From Ekhidna sp. (lineage in GTDB: Bacteria > Bacteroidota > Bacteroidia > Cytophagales > Cyclobacteriaceae), in the NCBI GenBank assembly GCA_013214445.1, contig JABSPG010000039.1, positions 1-14,083 on the forward strand: a stretch of DNA of 14,083 bases. The letters run 5' to 3'. Shown here piece after piece: positions 5,364-13,692 of the stretch. The notes below the pieces were generated by a model, which was given only the letters and a program-made list of their open reading frames with translations, was not told the DNA's origin and did no database searches. Numbering within the stretch: the first letter of the stretch is position 1; every line of letters begins with the position of its first letter. The position numbers and the translations under genes were made by a program.

Positions 5364-7374
5364 AGCTATCGAGACCATTGGGCGCTGGATAAAATCTATT
5401 GACAACTTCCTGGTAAGTGATCAGTATGTAGCCCTGATTGCCAAGAAACTAAAGATCAAACAGAATGACCTAAAAACCGTCCGAGATTCTTTCACCAAGG
5501 AAGTGCCAGAGGAAAAAGTAGATGCTTTCAAAATCCTTTGGGACTTTCCGGATACTGTTGACGCAAAAGAAGCAATCAAATACGGGTTCTACGAAGTGGT
5601 AGACGGGTACGACACTGGCTACTATTTCTATGCTAATGGAGGCTATGAGAAGCGAAGCAATTTTGTAATAACCCCCATCTTCCACAACTACGATACCATC
5701 GAAAACGCCAGGATCATCAAAATGGAAAACGGAATAAACGAAGAAGTATTTGTAGAAATGCCCGAAGACGCTCTCATTAATCTTGCCAAGTTTAAAAAGT
5801 TTGCCTGGGAAAAGGGGGCATATCAGTTTTGGGGCAATTCAGGTGATCTAGAGAAGATTGTGAGAAAGATCATGCACAACTTTTCCAAGGCCTATCCTCT
5901 AAAAACTCTAGGGTGGCAGAAAGAGGGTTTTTTTGCTTACTACAATCGCATCTTTAATGGCAAGGTCAGTGAGTATGATATTGCAGGATTAGTAAAACAC
6001 GAAGACACACACTACTTCAGTCCAGGCAGCTCGGAAATTTACAAAAATCTTAGGGACGATGATGATGAATTTGAGAACGACAAGTACATCAAATACCAGA
6101 TATCTCCTATTACATTTAGCCAATGGGGAAAACTTATGCGCTCAGTCTACGGCGAACACGCCTATGCTGGAATCCCTTTTGTTCTGATTAGTCTCTTCCG
6201 CGACATAGTTTTTAAGATAGACAACAACTGTCCTTTCCTCTATTGTTATGGTCAGTCCAAGTCTGGCAAGTCCAAGTTTGCTGAATCCATTATGAACCTA
6301 TTCTTTAGTGAGATGCCAGCCTTTAACCTTAATGCTGGCACTGACTTTGCCTTTGCCAATAGACTTGCTCGTTTTCGGAACTGTCCGGTGTTCTTCAACG
6401 AGTTTGACGACAATGTAGTCAAAGACGAATGGTTTCAGGCCATCAAAGGAGCGTTTGACGGTGAAGGAAGGGAACGAGGCAAAGGGGGTTCGAAGCGAAA
6501 AACCGAAATCCAAAAAGTGAATTGTACCCTTATTCTGGTTGGTCAATACCTCAGCACAAAAGATGATAATTCCGTCCTGTCTCGATCCATCACTCGAAGT
6601 TTCAAACTGATTCACGATCGTACTGAACAGCAAGTAGACGACTACAACAAACTAAAGCAATATGAGAAGCAGGGGTTAAGTAGCATTCTCACCGAAATAT
6701 TGCCATTTCGATCGATGGTAGAAGAAAAGTACTGTCCTCTCTTCTCAGAAAAGTACAAGGAAATGAGTAAGGCTATGAAGCTTGCCAAAAAATATTTTGA
6801 AGAGAGATCCCTTCGTAGCTACTGCGCTATGCTAACAATGGTAGAATTATTCGCGGACATTTTCTCTTTTCCTTTTACCGTAGATGAATATGAAAACTGG
6901 TGTATTAATGAAATAGATCAGCACAGTACCATGATGTCTGAGTCTGACATACTAGTAGACTTCTGGACAACCATATCCACTCTATCCGATCAGAAAATCA
7001 TTCAGCACAATCGGGAATTTGTTGTCGAAAATCAGGATCAGGTACGACTTACATTTAACAAGAAAAGTAGAATTGTATCCTTAGGAAAAGCTACTTACGT
7101 TCTATATATCAGACTACCTGAAATTCAAAAGTATTATGCGAAAGAGAAAAGAAAAGAAGGAGGTCAACCATTAGACAAAACGTCACTTCTTAGCTATCTG
7201 AAAAATAGAGAGTATTACATCGGTTCAACACATGCAAAAAGAATAGATGGAAAGGTATATACATGTCATGTATTTGATATGGAAGGCACAGGAATAGATA
7301 TCGGGATCGAAAAATCTACCACACCTGCAGATTTAGAAAATCCTTCTGAAGATGATGATGATTTACCATTCTAG
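5302..7374 (+). CDS. SF3/DUF927-like helicase, C-terminal part of the frameshifted primase-helicase
   Basis: This frame of 690 residues overlaps the primase by 62 bases. From residue 11 it reads KSAVDVHDKSEAIETI, then a DnaG-like C-terminal piece with YVALIAKKLKIKQNDL, which directly continues primase residue 371. A DUF927-like region follows (about 90-290), then an ATPase with Walker A GQSKSGKS (317-324), Walker B-like VFFNEFDD (363-370) and a sensor-like stretch LILVGQY. It resembles the helicase half of P4 alpha and other satellite replication proteins. The ATG at 5302 has no ribosome site and probably is not a real start. A fused product would have about 1051 residues. The extreme C-terminus, SEDDDDLPF, copies the SSB tail that recruits replication and repair enzymes. 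The stop lies only 3 bases before the first iteron. Confidence 0.85.
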   Translation: MPCYTLLKICKSAVDVHDKSEAIETIGRWIKSIDNFLVSDQYVALIAKKLKIKQNDLKTVRDSFTKEVPEEKVDAFKILWDFPDTVDAKEAIKYGFYEVVDGYDTGYYFYANGGYEKRSNFVITPIFHNYDTIENARIIKMENGINEEVFVEMPEDALINLAKFKKFAWEKGAYQFWGNSGDLEKIVRKIMHNFSKAYPLKTLGWQKEGFFAYYNRIFNGKVSEYDIAGLVKHEDTHYFSPGSSEIYKNLRDDDDEFENDKYIKYQISPITFSQWGKLMRSVYGEHAYAGIPFVLISLFRDIVFKIDNNCPFLYCYGQSKSGKSKFAESIMNLFFSEMPAFNLNAGTDFAFANRLARFRNCPVFFNEFDDNVVKDEWFQAIKGAFDGEGRERGKGGSKRKTEIQKVNCTLILVGQYLSTKDDNSVLSRSITRSFKLIHDRTEQQVDDYNKLKQYEKQGLSSILTEILPFRSMVEEKYCPLFSEKYKEMSKAMKLAKKYFEERSLRSYCAMLTMVELFADIFSFPFTVDEYENWCINEIDQHSTMMSESDILVDFWTTISTLSDQKIIQHNREFVVENQDQVRLTFNKKSRIVSLGKATYVLYIRLPEIQKYYAKEKRKEGGQPLDKTSLLSYLKNREYYIGSTHAKRIDGKVYTCHVFDMEGTGIDIGIEKSTTPADLENPSEDDDDLPF

Positions 7375-7376
7375 AA

Positions 7377-7547
7377 GGCACTACGCACACTACATTAGAA
7401 GACAATTAACTGTAATTCAATTACTTATCTAATAATCACTCATTAAATGAAAATATAAGTGTAGTGCCTAATGGGTTACTATGTAGTGCGATGGGGTTAT
7501 AATGTAGTGTCAAGCTCTTAATTGTAGTGCATGTAGTGCCGTAGTGC
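7377..7547. repeat. Iteron array, putative replication origin
   Basis: Eight copies of GTAGTG(C/T) lie in 171 bases. Two are inverted, with cores at 7378-7384 and 7387-7393. Six are direct: 7461-7467, 7483-7489, 7504-7510, 7524-7530, 7533-7539 and 7541-7547. Starts of the direct copies are 22, 21, 20, 9 and 8 bases apart, close to two turns or one turn of the helix. The middle copies belong to a larger unit: ATGGGTTACTATGTAGTG (7471-7488) and ATGGGGTTATAATGTAGTG (7491-7509). Between inverted and direct copies lies an A/T-rich block (7395-7460) suited to unwinding. Placement right behind a primase-helicase matches iteron origins of plasmids and P4-like satellites. The array is seen directly; the origin role is inferred. 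Confidence 0.75.
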
Positions 7548-7565
7548 CTGAGAAACCTACCTATT

Positions 7566-7590
7566 ACAGCCCTATGAAGGCTGTTTTTTT
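7566..7590 (+). terminator. Rho-independent terminator downstream of the iterons
   Basis: ACAGCC (7566-7571) pairs with GGCTGT (7579-7584) over a 7-base loop and is followed by six more T residues. It lies behind the iteron array, so transcription of the primase-helicase unit would cross the origin before stopping here. Confidence 0.75.
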
Positions 7591-7612
7591 CAACAAATAG
7601 ACCATTTCTAAA

Positions 7613-7795
7613 ATGAAAACTGAAAAACGAGCGTGTCTAAAGACCCAAAAAGTAGCCCCAATGGCACTGACGATTAAGGATCAATTCAGACTGATGATGT
7701 ATTTGGATGGAGCTTGTCATCAGTTCAAGCTGGATCCCGAGGAGGTACTTAAGGAAATGGTTAGACAAAAGATTAATAATCAGCATCTCAATTAA
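7613..7795 (+). CDS. Small hypothetical protein, 60 aa
   Basis: The frame begins with ATG 23 bases after a terminator and codes for a basic N-terminus (MKTEKRACLKTQK) followed by two likely helices, IKDQFRLMMYLDGACHQF and PEEVLKEMVRQKINNQ. There is no signal peptide or recognised domain. The second ATG at 7661 is an alternative start. It is in the direction of the mobile element and is the last plus-strand gene before the convergent RHS block. A similar-sized frame on the other strand looks less protein-like. It may be a small regulator or DNA-binding accessory factor of the element, but that is a guess from position. Confidence 0.5.
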   Translation: MKTEKRACLKTQKVAPMALTIKDQFRLMMYLDGACHQFKLDPEEVLKEMVRQKINNQHLN

Positions 7796-8023
7796 AACAT
7801 GTATCAATACAAAAAAGTAGACTTCCAATTAAATCTTGTTTTAAGACTGAACTTACAAAGTCCTCGAACATGACATACTTGAGCCTTCAAAAAAAGAAAA
7901 ATCCATATCTAGATCTCAAGAAATAAGTCAAAATTTACTGACTGGGAAATTAAAATTTCTGACTAATAATCCCATATCACTTACTGAATGCTGCATAACA
8001 TTAAATTGGAATTAAGCCTTTCA
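7796..8023. other. A/T-rich spacer between convergent genes, with a short direct repeat
   Basis: The 228 bases between the element's last gene and the OMP gene hold no frame I can support and no convincing terminator. The one clear structure is a direct repeat, AAAATTTACTGACT (7930-7943) and AAAATTTCTGACT (7952-7964), differing by one missing base. The switch of coding strand makes this a candidate for the right end of the mobile element, but no tRNA-Arg-like sequence is present. Confidence 0.35.
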
Positions 8024-9250
8024 TTAAAACCCAATGCTATACCCTATCCTGGGAGTTAATGGGCGTTGGCTTAGATTATTGTTTTTGTAATTAAAATCGT
8101 ACAGGAGCAATACGCTGAAACTGATTTTCTCTGAAATTGAAAACCTTCTGCCTACCCCAAGTAGTGCAGCGTACTGCCACGTAGTGATCGCTGATGATTC
8201 GGAGAAAAGCGAACGGTTGTTGACCAACTGATACTCAGCGTAAGCATAAAAGCCATCGGTAATATCGTAGCTGGCAAAAAGACTCAAACCATGGGCGTCC
8301 CCAGTTACATTACTAGAGTCACGATCATTAAGTTGCTCCCTTAAAATGATCCCTATTCCTGTGGCCAGTTTTTTGTTCCATTGATATCCCAACTGGAGGT
8401 TGGTATCCAAGATTAGTGGGTCTGTCGATTGAAGCGCTACGTTTCCATTTAGAAAGAACCGCTTTTTGATCGGTGTACCTTGCAGCGAATTGCGTTTGAT
8501 GCCTTGCTCGTCCTGTTCAAGGTTGGGTAGTTCAATAAACTTCTCTTTGGCCTCTCGCAACGAAAGCTGTGATTTTGAAAACTCCTCGGGTGAGATATTA
8601 GCAAAGAATTCTTTCACTCCTGAACGATCTATCTTTTGAATTTGTCCAAATTGATCCAACTTACCGTTTAGCATCTGTTGTTCAATATTCAAATCACTAT
8701 CTTGTGCTAGTTCTGGAGGTAGATAGTTTTTTAGACGCTCTTTTATTCCCATTCTATCAACCAGCATGCCACTGTCCAACTGCATAGAGTCCAGCTGAAA
8801 CTGATCCAGATAGGCAGAATCGTATTGACCATACGCTTCGTACACCTCTCGTACTTTAGCAAAGTCTCCCCTTCTGGACAGCTCTTGCATCGCCCAATCC
8901 ATCGAGTCCTTAGGTGGGTCGAATTGGGAATAGTCCACCACATAGGATTTAGGGTCTTCTAAAGAGTATTCACCTAGTAGTAGTTTTGTTCGATTGGCTT
9001 TAGCTTCCTTCCACTTACCTACCGATTTAAGGCTATCCTTATTCGTTTTGCGATAGTCTCTCCAAGCACGCTTGGCAGCTTTGAGGCTGTCTTTACTGTA
9101 TAGCTTCTTATAGCTTTTTAGTTTGGAGCGTGCATCTTTTGAACGTTCGACTTTTCGTAAGTGTCGATCTGAGACTTTTGCATCAAAGGTGATTTGACCT
9201 GAAAGGCAAAGTGTCAATAATAGGAAGCAAATGAAAGCAAGAACACGCAC
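8024..9250 (-). CDS. Predicted outer-membrane beta-barrel protein coupled to the RHS gene
   Basis: This 408-residue protein starts at GTG 9250; the codon two positions upstream in frame is the RHS stop TAA. The first 18 residues (MRVLAFICFLLLTLCLSG, before Q) are a signal peptide. A Lys/Arg-rich helical region follows (about 28-95), then an acidic linker with repeated DS motifs (YDSAYLDQFQLDSMQLDS, about 143-160). The last 150 residues show alternating strands such as FFLNGNVALQST, TNLQLGYQWNKK, FASYDITDGFYAYAEYQL and FSVLLLYDFNYK, and the chain ends RIGYSIGF with the terminal Phe typical of BAM substrates. A small barrel in the outer membrane is likely. Only 3 bases separate it from the RHS gene, so the two are translated together, and it may anchor, export or display the RHS protein. 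The family is not recognised. Confidence 0.75.
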   Translation of the reverse strand: MRVLAFICFLLLTLCLSGQITFDAKVSDRHLRKVERSKDARSKLKSYKKLYSKDSLKAAKRAWRDYRKTNKDSLKSVGKWKEAKANRTKLLLGEYSLEDPKSYVVDYSQFDPPKDSMDWAMQELSRRGDFAKVREVYEAYGQYDSAYLDQFQLDSMQLDSGMLVDRMGIKERLKNYLPPELAQDSDLNIEQQMLNGKLDQFGQIQKIDRSGVKEFFANISPEEFSKSQLSLREAKEKFIELPNLEQDEQGIKRNSLQGTPIKKRFFLNGNVALQSTDPLILDTNLQLGYQWNKKLATGIGIILREQLNDRDSSNVTGDAHGLSLFASYDITDGFYAYAEYQLVNNRSLFSESSAITTWQYAALLGVGRRFSISEKISFSVLLLYDFNYKNNNLSQRPLTPRIGYSIGF

Positions 9251-9253
9251 GCA

Positions 9254-12200
9254 TTATTCAATTGTAATGCCACCACCAGGACCTCCGCAATTTGATGTGA
9301 CAGTGAAAGTATGCGTAGCTGGATATTCATTGCCACACTCATCAGTCAAAACGTACTTGATGGTGTAAGTGTCTGCAACCTGCAGATAACCTTCTGGGAA
9401 GGTGCCAGAAAAACCCAAAGACTGATAACTCCCTGATCCTCTTTTGTAAAACCATTCTCCAGAACTGCCTGTCCCACTTCCATTATAACAAGTAGCTCCA
9501 CCACTTAGTGGTAAGGCTGAGAGTTGAAAAGTAACAGTCGTCCCTTGTTGATGAGTACATGCATCATAGTTGTTAGGACCCCCAATTTGTGGATTTACGA
9601 TGTTACTGAATATGGATATTGAGGTATTATCTTCAAAAGGTTCATCATATTCAGGGTTGATGATATTCAGCGTCACACTCTTACTTCCCATGTCTGCAAA
9701 AGCAACATCGACTGATTGTCCGGTATATGTAGTACCCTCTATTCTCCATTTATAGTCGGCCTCTGTTCCGTACATATTTACATTTTGCGCTGAAAAAGTC
9801 AAGAAATTATTGGTTAGACTCGTTCCTGAAATACGAATGTCTGCAGCCATTCCATTGTCTTCACTTCCATAATTGTAGCGATACCGTTTTACGATGTTAT
9901 CATCATCATCCATGATATAATACAATCGGTTTTGTGTATCATATACATTTGTGATAGTCTCGCCTGTTGGATCGGTTACGGTCTCCAGTCCTACCAATGG
10001 TTTGTGAGTATAGATGGTAGTCTGCTCCATTCCTGATACGCCTGGTGTAGGATCAACAGTCTTTGAGGAGATGTAGCCATGACTATCATAAGTGTAGGTA
10101 GTCTTGATCCCATCACTCCCTTCGTGACTTGCCAGCAGTCCATTCCCATTGTAGTTACTTGTGCTTAATAGCTTTGGACCATTATCAATAACCTCCGTGA
10201 GATATCCATTCCCGTAATAAGAGTACGGTTTTGGAAAATTGTATGTAAAGGATTTGTGAGGTAGTATTCTTCCACTAAATTTCTTGTAAACAGTAAAATC
10301 AATATTACCAGTCCTGTAGGGATTTGGTGTTGATTGATATTCTGGTAACGATACATCTGTTCGTATCGCTAGTGGATATCCAATCATCTGTTTAGAAACC
10401 ATCTCGTCTAAAAGTGCAGAACCACCATATTGATTATTGAGACGCATCTCTACATCAATGTCGTCATAGTCCGAAGGATAATACGTGTAAGTCTTGGAGT
10501 TGAAGCCTTCGGTAGTAGGATCACTCCTTTCCTTTTTTACTATAGTTGGGAGCGTTTTGTATATAGGGTGATATTCGTAATCTGTTCTGAATTCAGAGAT
10601 CTGATCACCACTATCATTGTAGTTTCTAGTTAGTACATATTCTAGCTGAAATGTTTTTAGCTCATTAAGTACCTCCGCAACAAAGTATTCACCATTATCC
10701 GCTCGATTTATCGCATGCTCAGTGTAAGAGAAGTCAGTGGATCCTTCAATATACTTATAATAGTTCGAAGTTACAGCCTTGTCAGCGGCATCTCGTACTA
10801 CGACATCTCTAGGTACGCCAAAATACGGACTGAATGTTGGAGGCAGCATGGGCCCTTGATTAGACGCTAGTGTGTCAGGACTGCCCCAAGTAGCACTCAT
10901 TTTCTTCTTAGTACTGATATCCGTTACAGACCCAGTGTAAAAATCATAAGTGGTATACATTCCATTCAGGTTATCAGTCACCACGACTTTTCGGTATCCT
11001 CCCGTTGACATATGATCATAGGTCAAATAGGGTGAGTCTGAAAACAAGGTAACTGAACTGAATCCAAATGGAGAATGTAGTGATGGCTCCATACCCTTCG
11101 GATTGGTATGTGCGTAAGACTTATTAACTACTATACCTCCTTGTCCATTGTCAACCAACACATTTGTCACTCGAATACCTCCAGTGGATTTGGCTGCATA
11201 GGTAAAGGTCTTTACAGCACCCGTATTATAATTCACTTTCCACAGTGATCCTGCTTGTGCATCCAGACTTGGATTTCGATTCTCCGTCCCAAGGTCTTGA
11301 ACATCATTTCCGGAGTACTCATAAAATGGAACAGTGTTTTGGCTTGGATCACTACTGGTATTCTTTTCTTTAACCATTTTGAATGAAGTGAAGCCAAATT
11401 TTCCATTGACACCAGAGCTGTAATAGCCATAAACATCTTTTTTGATTGATGATCTTTCTGGCAAAACATACGTTGAAGAGAGCTCATCAGTGTATTGGAA
11501 GTCTGCCAGTTTCATCCCGTTTTTTCTGATAGCGTTCAACTTCAGCCTCCTACAATCTGAACTTGAAGCACAGCCTGATTCAAAATAATCGTATTCAAAC
11601 TCGATGTTATAAACCAAACGAGTCAAGTGATCTTTCACTAAGATCGCATCAACTTTCTTTAGTGTTGTTAGATCTGATCGGCTACTCCACGAAAAATCAA
11701 TTGTAGCTTTTTGACTTGCGATTCTAACTAACCTGGAAGACGATATATCAACGTCTGAAATTCGATCCTTTTCAGGGTCAGTGGACTGCTCTGCTTTATA
11801 GTACGTTACAGTACTCGACTGATATTCGGATGGATTAGTGATCCAAGGGCCAAAATCAAAATCAGAAGAAAAACTGCCTTGAGAATAGGCAAAGAACGCC
11901 GAATTACAATTGCCTACGTCCTCACAAGAAGTGCTTGGAGCAAATGGATTATAATTTGACGCATGATATGCAACTGGAAAACTAGGTGCCTGAACTACTG
12001 ATGACCAACTACCTTGGGTCAAGCCAAAAGGATTGAAATTAAAGCTTACGGTTGGATGATAGTTATTATTACCCGCATAGTAAGGGTCCAGAAAAGTAAA
12101 CTGGTTACCTCCATCGGTTCTCCAAGTAATGAACAGCTTCGAGTCCTCTACAAGATTATATGACTTTGATGAAAAGCGACTTCTGTTGGTGTAGGTTTGA

Positions 12201-12961
12201 TCCTTAGTGTAAAAGAATCGAATGGTATTATCTGCATTGTCTGGTAGATCTGGAAACACTATTTTCTCCAAGTGCCAGGTAGAAATATATGTCCAGTCTT
12301 CGTTGCTTTTTGGCGATTGACCGCTTTCATAGTTTTCTGAATTGGTTATCTCTCTAGCCGTTGCATTCTGACCGAAAATGTATTTAATGCCATAGGTATC
12401 TATTACCTGCCAGTAAGAATTCGTATTGTTTGTTTTAAAGAAAGTAATGTCTAAATCATTGTAGGGAAGGCCATAAAAACTAGAACTGTTATTATTCATT
12501 TGGGATGAGGTGGAAACAAACTTTGCGCTACCTCCTGGATAATTCACATAAAAAATGTCTTTCTCAAAATCATACCCTTTATTCCCACTTATCTGGTCGG
12601 AACTTGCAATAGTAGAGTTAATACTCTCAGTAAAGTTGGATTGATCGTCTGGTTGATCTCTCATTACTCGGGTAATAGCCCCTCCAACAGCAAGATTCCA
12701 ACCTAACCCTACAGAGGATGCTACATCATTTACCTTTACTCCGCGTGTTTGATACACTAGCTGAATTGGTACCTGCCTGCCATTATTGGCTGCAATGGAG
12801 TACAAAGGAATGGCTTCCGAGACGTATCCACGATAAAGATCTTCCCCATTTTGGATGCTTGCTACTCCCATCGCGTCTGGGGAAGGTGCGACTTGTCCTA
12901 CTGAACAAACACTTGTCAGTAGAAATAACACAAATAACGTTTTAACCTTCAAAAACTTCAT
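9254..12961 (-). CDS. Secreted RHS/YD-repeat protein with C-terminal Ig/PKD-like domains and no toxin tip
   Basis: The frame extends to a TTG at 12973, but ATG 12961 gives a clean signal peptide (MKFLKVKTLFVLFLLTSVCSVGQ, given in parts: MKFLKVKTLF, VLFLLTSVCSVGQ) and 1235 residues. Near residues 45-95 it has the opening of Bacteroidota RHS proteins: EAIPLYSI, then VNDVASSVGLGWNLAVGGAI. A long beta-rich body follows. Only a few YD motifs are present (TYDSHGYISSK near 955, NVYDTQNRLYYIMDDDDN near 1005, RYNYG). The chain then leaves the RHS shell and continues with a PKD-like domain (about 1050-1115) and an Ig-like domain (about 1125-1230) with four Cys. It ends GGPGGGITIE. The RHS core repeat and the variable toxin end usual for polymorphic toxins are missing. 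It is likely extracellular or surface-bound. The downstream OMP gene is co-transcribed. Confidence 0.85.
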   Translation of the reverse strand: MKFLKVKTLFVLFLLTSVCSVGQVAPSPDAMGVASIQNGEDLYRGYVSEAIPLYSIAANNGRQVPIQLVYQTRGVKVNDVASSVGLGWNLAVGGAITRVMRDQPDDQSNFTESINSTIASSDQISGNKGYDFEKDIFYVNYPGGSAKFVSTSSQMNNNSSSFYGLPYNDLDITFFKTNNTNSYWQVIDTYGIKYIFGQNATAREITNSENYESGQSPKSNEDWTYISTWHLEKIVFPDLPDNADNTIRFFYTKDQTYTNRSRFSSKSYNLVEDSKLFITWRTDGGNQFTFLDPYYAGNNNYHPTVSFNFNPFGLTQGSWSSVVQAPSFPVAYHASNYNPFAPSTSCEDVGNCNSAFFAYSQGSFSSDFDFGPWITNPSEYQSSTVTYYKAEQSTDPEKDRISDVDISSSRLVRIASQKATIDFSWSSRSDLTTLKKVDAILVKDHLTRLVYNIEFEYDYFESGCASSSDCRRLKLNAIRKNGMKLADFQYTDELSSTYVLPERSSIKKDVYGYYSSGVNGKFGFTSFKMVKEKNTSSDPSQNTVPFYEYSGNDVQDLGTENRNPSLDAQAGSLWKVNYNTGAVKTFTYAAKSTGGIRVTNVLVDNGQGGIVVNKSYAHTNPKGMEPSLHSPFGFSSVTLFSDSPYLTYDHMSTGGYRKVVVTDNLNGMYTTYDFYTGSVTDISTKKKMSATWGSPDTLASNQGPMLPPTFSPYFGVPRDVVVRDAADKAVTSNYYKYIEGSTDFSYTEHAINRADNGEYFVAEVLNELKTFQLEYVLTRNYNDSGDQISEFRTDYEYHPIYKTLPTIVKKERSDPTTEGFNSKTYTYYPSDYDDIDVEMRLNNQYGGSALLDEMVSKQMIGYPLAIRTDVSLPEYQSTPNPYRTGNIDFTVYKKFSGRILPHKSFTYNFPKPYSYYGNGYLTEVIDNGPKLLSTSNYNGNGLLASHEGSDGIKTTYTYDSHGYISSKTVDPTPGVSGMEQTTIYTHKPLVGLETVTDPTGETITNVYDTQNRLYYIMDDDDNIVKRYRYNYGSEDNGMAADIRISGTSLTNNFLTFSAQNVNMYGTEADYKWRIEGTTYTGQSVDVAFADMGSKSVTLNIINPEYDEPFEDNTSISIFSNIVNPQIGGPNNYDACTHQQGTTVTFQLSALPLSGGATCYNGSGTGSSGEWFYKRGSGSYQSLGFSGTFPEGYLQVADTYTIKYVLTDECGNEYPATHTFTVTSNCGGPGGGITIE

Positions 12962-13015
12962 TCTAATAAACAATTTATAAACCTACTTACTAATACGTAT
13001 TTAATATTTCCAACA

Positions 13016-13129
13016 TGTGCTGGCCAACACAACCATGCAGTTGTTAAATGTATGGCAACAAGAAAATGCTAAAGACTTCTCAAAAAACATTTAGCCTCGT
13101 AAGCGCATTTAAAAGTTTTCAAAAAACAT
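13016..13129. repeat. Short inverted and direct repeats upstream of the RHS gene
   Basis: The 192 bases before the RHS start are A/T-rich and hold the promoter region. TGTGCTGGCCAACACA (13016-13031) is a 16-base dyad with one imperfect pair around TGGCCA. TCAAAAAACAT occurs twice in direct orientation, at 13080-13090 and 13119-13129, 39 bases apart. They could be regulator sites, but nothing ties them to a known factor. Confidence 0.35.
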
Positions 13130-13153
13130 ATCTAAAAATCCACTTAATAGGAA

Positions 13154-13642
13154 TTAATAATTGATCAATTTAATCCCTTTCAAATCCTCTTCCTTTTCGA
13201 CCTTTTTAGTCAGGAATCTAAACTTTTTACTTTCATTGTATATTTGAAGTCGTTCACTTTCGAAGAATAACTCCTTCCCGATAAGTCTTTCCTTCTTTCC
13301 ATACCTCAATTTTATCGAGTACTTTCCTGAGAGTATTTCTGTCAAAAGATGTGCAATAATTTCAGTATTTATTTCTGGGTAGATATAAATGTCAAAGTAT
13401 TTTGAATTAATAAATAAGCGTTGCTCAGTAATTGAAATGTAAAGGACAAAATCTGTGTTTTTATGTTTAAGAAAAATATCGATCCCTAATCCTATATCAG
13501 TTGAACTTTTATCAGACAACTGACCAATTTTTAGATTTTCGAACAAAGGAATTAATACTTTCCAAATTTTTGCTTGAAAAGGAGCTAAAGAGCCCTGCTT
13601 CAATTTCTCAATTAAGGAATGTTGTAATACTTTCGTTTTCAT
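13154..13642 (-). CDS. Hypothetical cytosolic protein, possible orphan immunity protein
   Basis: I do not recognise this 162-residue protein. It has no signal peptide. The N-terminal third is helical (LIEKLKQGSLAPFQAKIWKVLIPLF). A central alternating part suggests beta strands (DIFLKHKNTDFVLYISITEQRL, in parts: DIFLKHKN, FVLYISIT, YFDIYIYPE). The end is very Lys/Glu-rich (RFLTKKVEKEEDLKG). ATG 13642 is the only sensible start. The gene is visibly more A/T-rich than the RHS gene it precedes, and it follows another small gene by 50 bases. Small, A/T-rich, cytosolic alpha/beta proteins in a row next to RHS genes are often immunity proteins; here that is inference from context and not from a domain match. 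Confidence 0.65.
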   Translation of the reverse strand: MKTKVLQHSLIEKLKQGSLAPFQAKIWKVLIPLFENLKIGQLSDKSSTDIGLGIDIFLKHKNTDFVLYISITEQRLFINSKYFDIYIYPEINTEIIAHLLTEILSGKYSIKLRYGKKERLIGKELFFESERLQIYNESKKFRFLTKKVEKEEDLKGIKLINY

Positions 13643-13692
13643 GGATTAAAATGAATACAATTTGCATAATCCAAATTCAGTCTCTTTTTGTT

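Noticed and set aside
6298..6633. 111-residue minus-strand frame within the helicase region
   Set aside because: It lies wholly antisense to the Walker A/B region of a conserved ATPase and is a shadow frame.
7637..7828. 63-residue minus-strand frame opposite the 60-aa gene
   Set aside because: It is hydrophobic and low in complexity, has no upstream signal, and the plus-strand frame fits the element's direction better.
7861..7900. Imperfect dyad CTCGAACATGACATACTTGAG in the convergent spacer as a terminator
   Set aside because: Central pairs mismatch and no T-run follows the stem on either strand.
10340..10350. GGTAACG inside the RHS gene as a further copy of the int/HTH motif
   Set aside because: It is a single heptamer in coding sequence, expected by chance over this length and without a partner copy.
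12962..12973. TTG start of the RHS gene four codons upstream of ATG
   Set aside because: ATG 12961 directly begins a good signal peptide; the TTG only adds residues before it.
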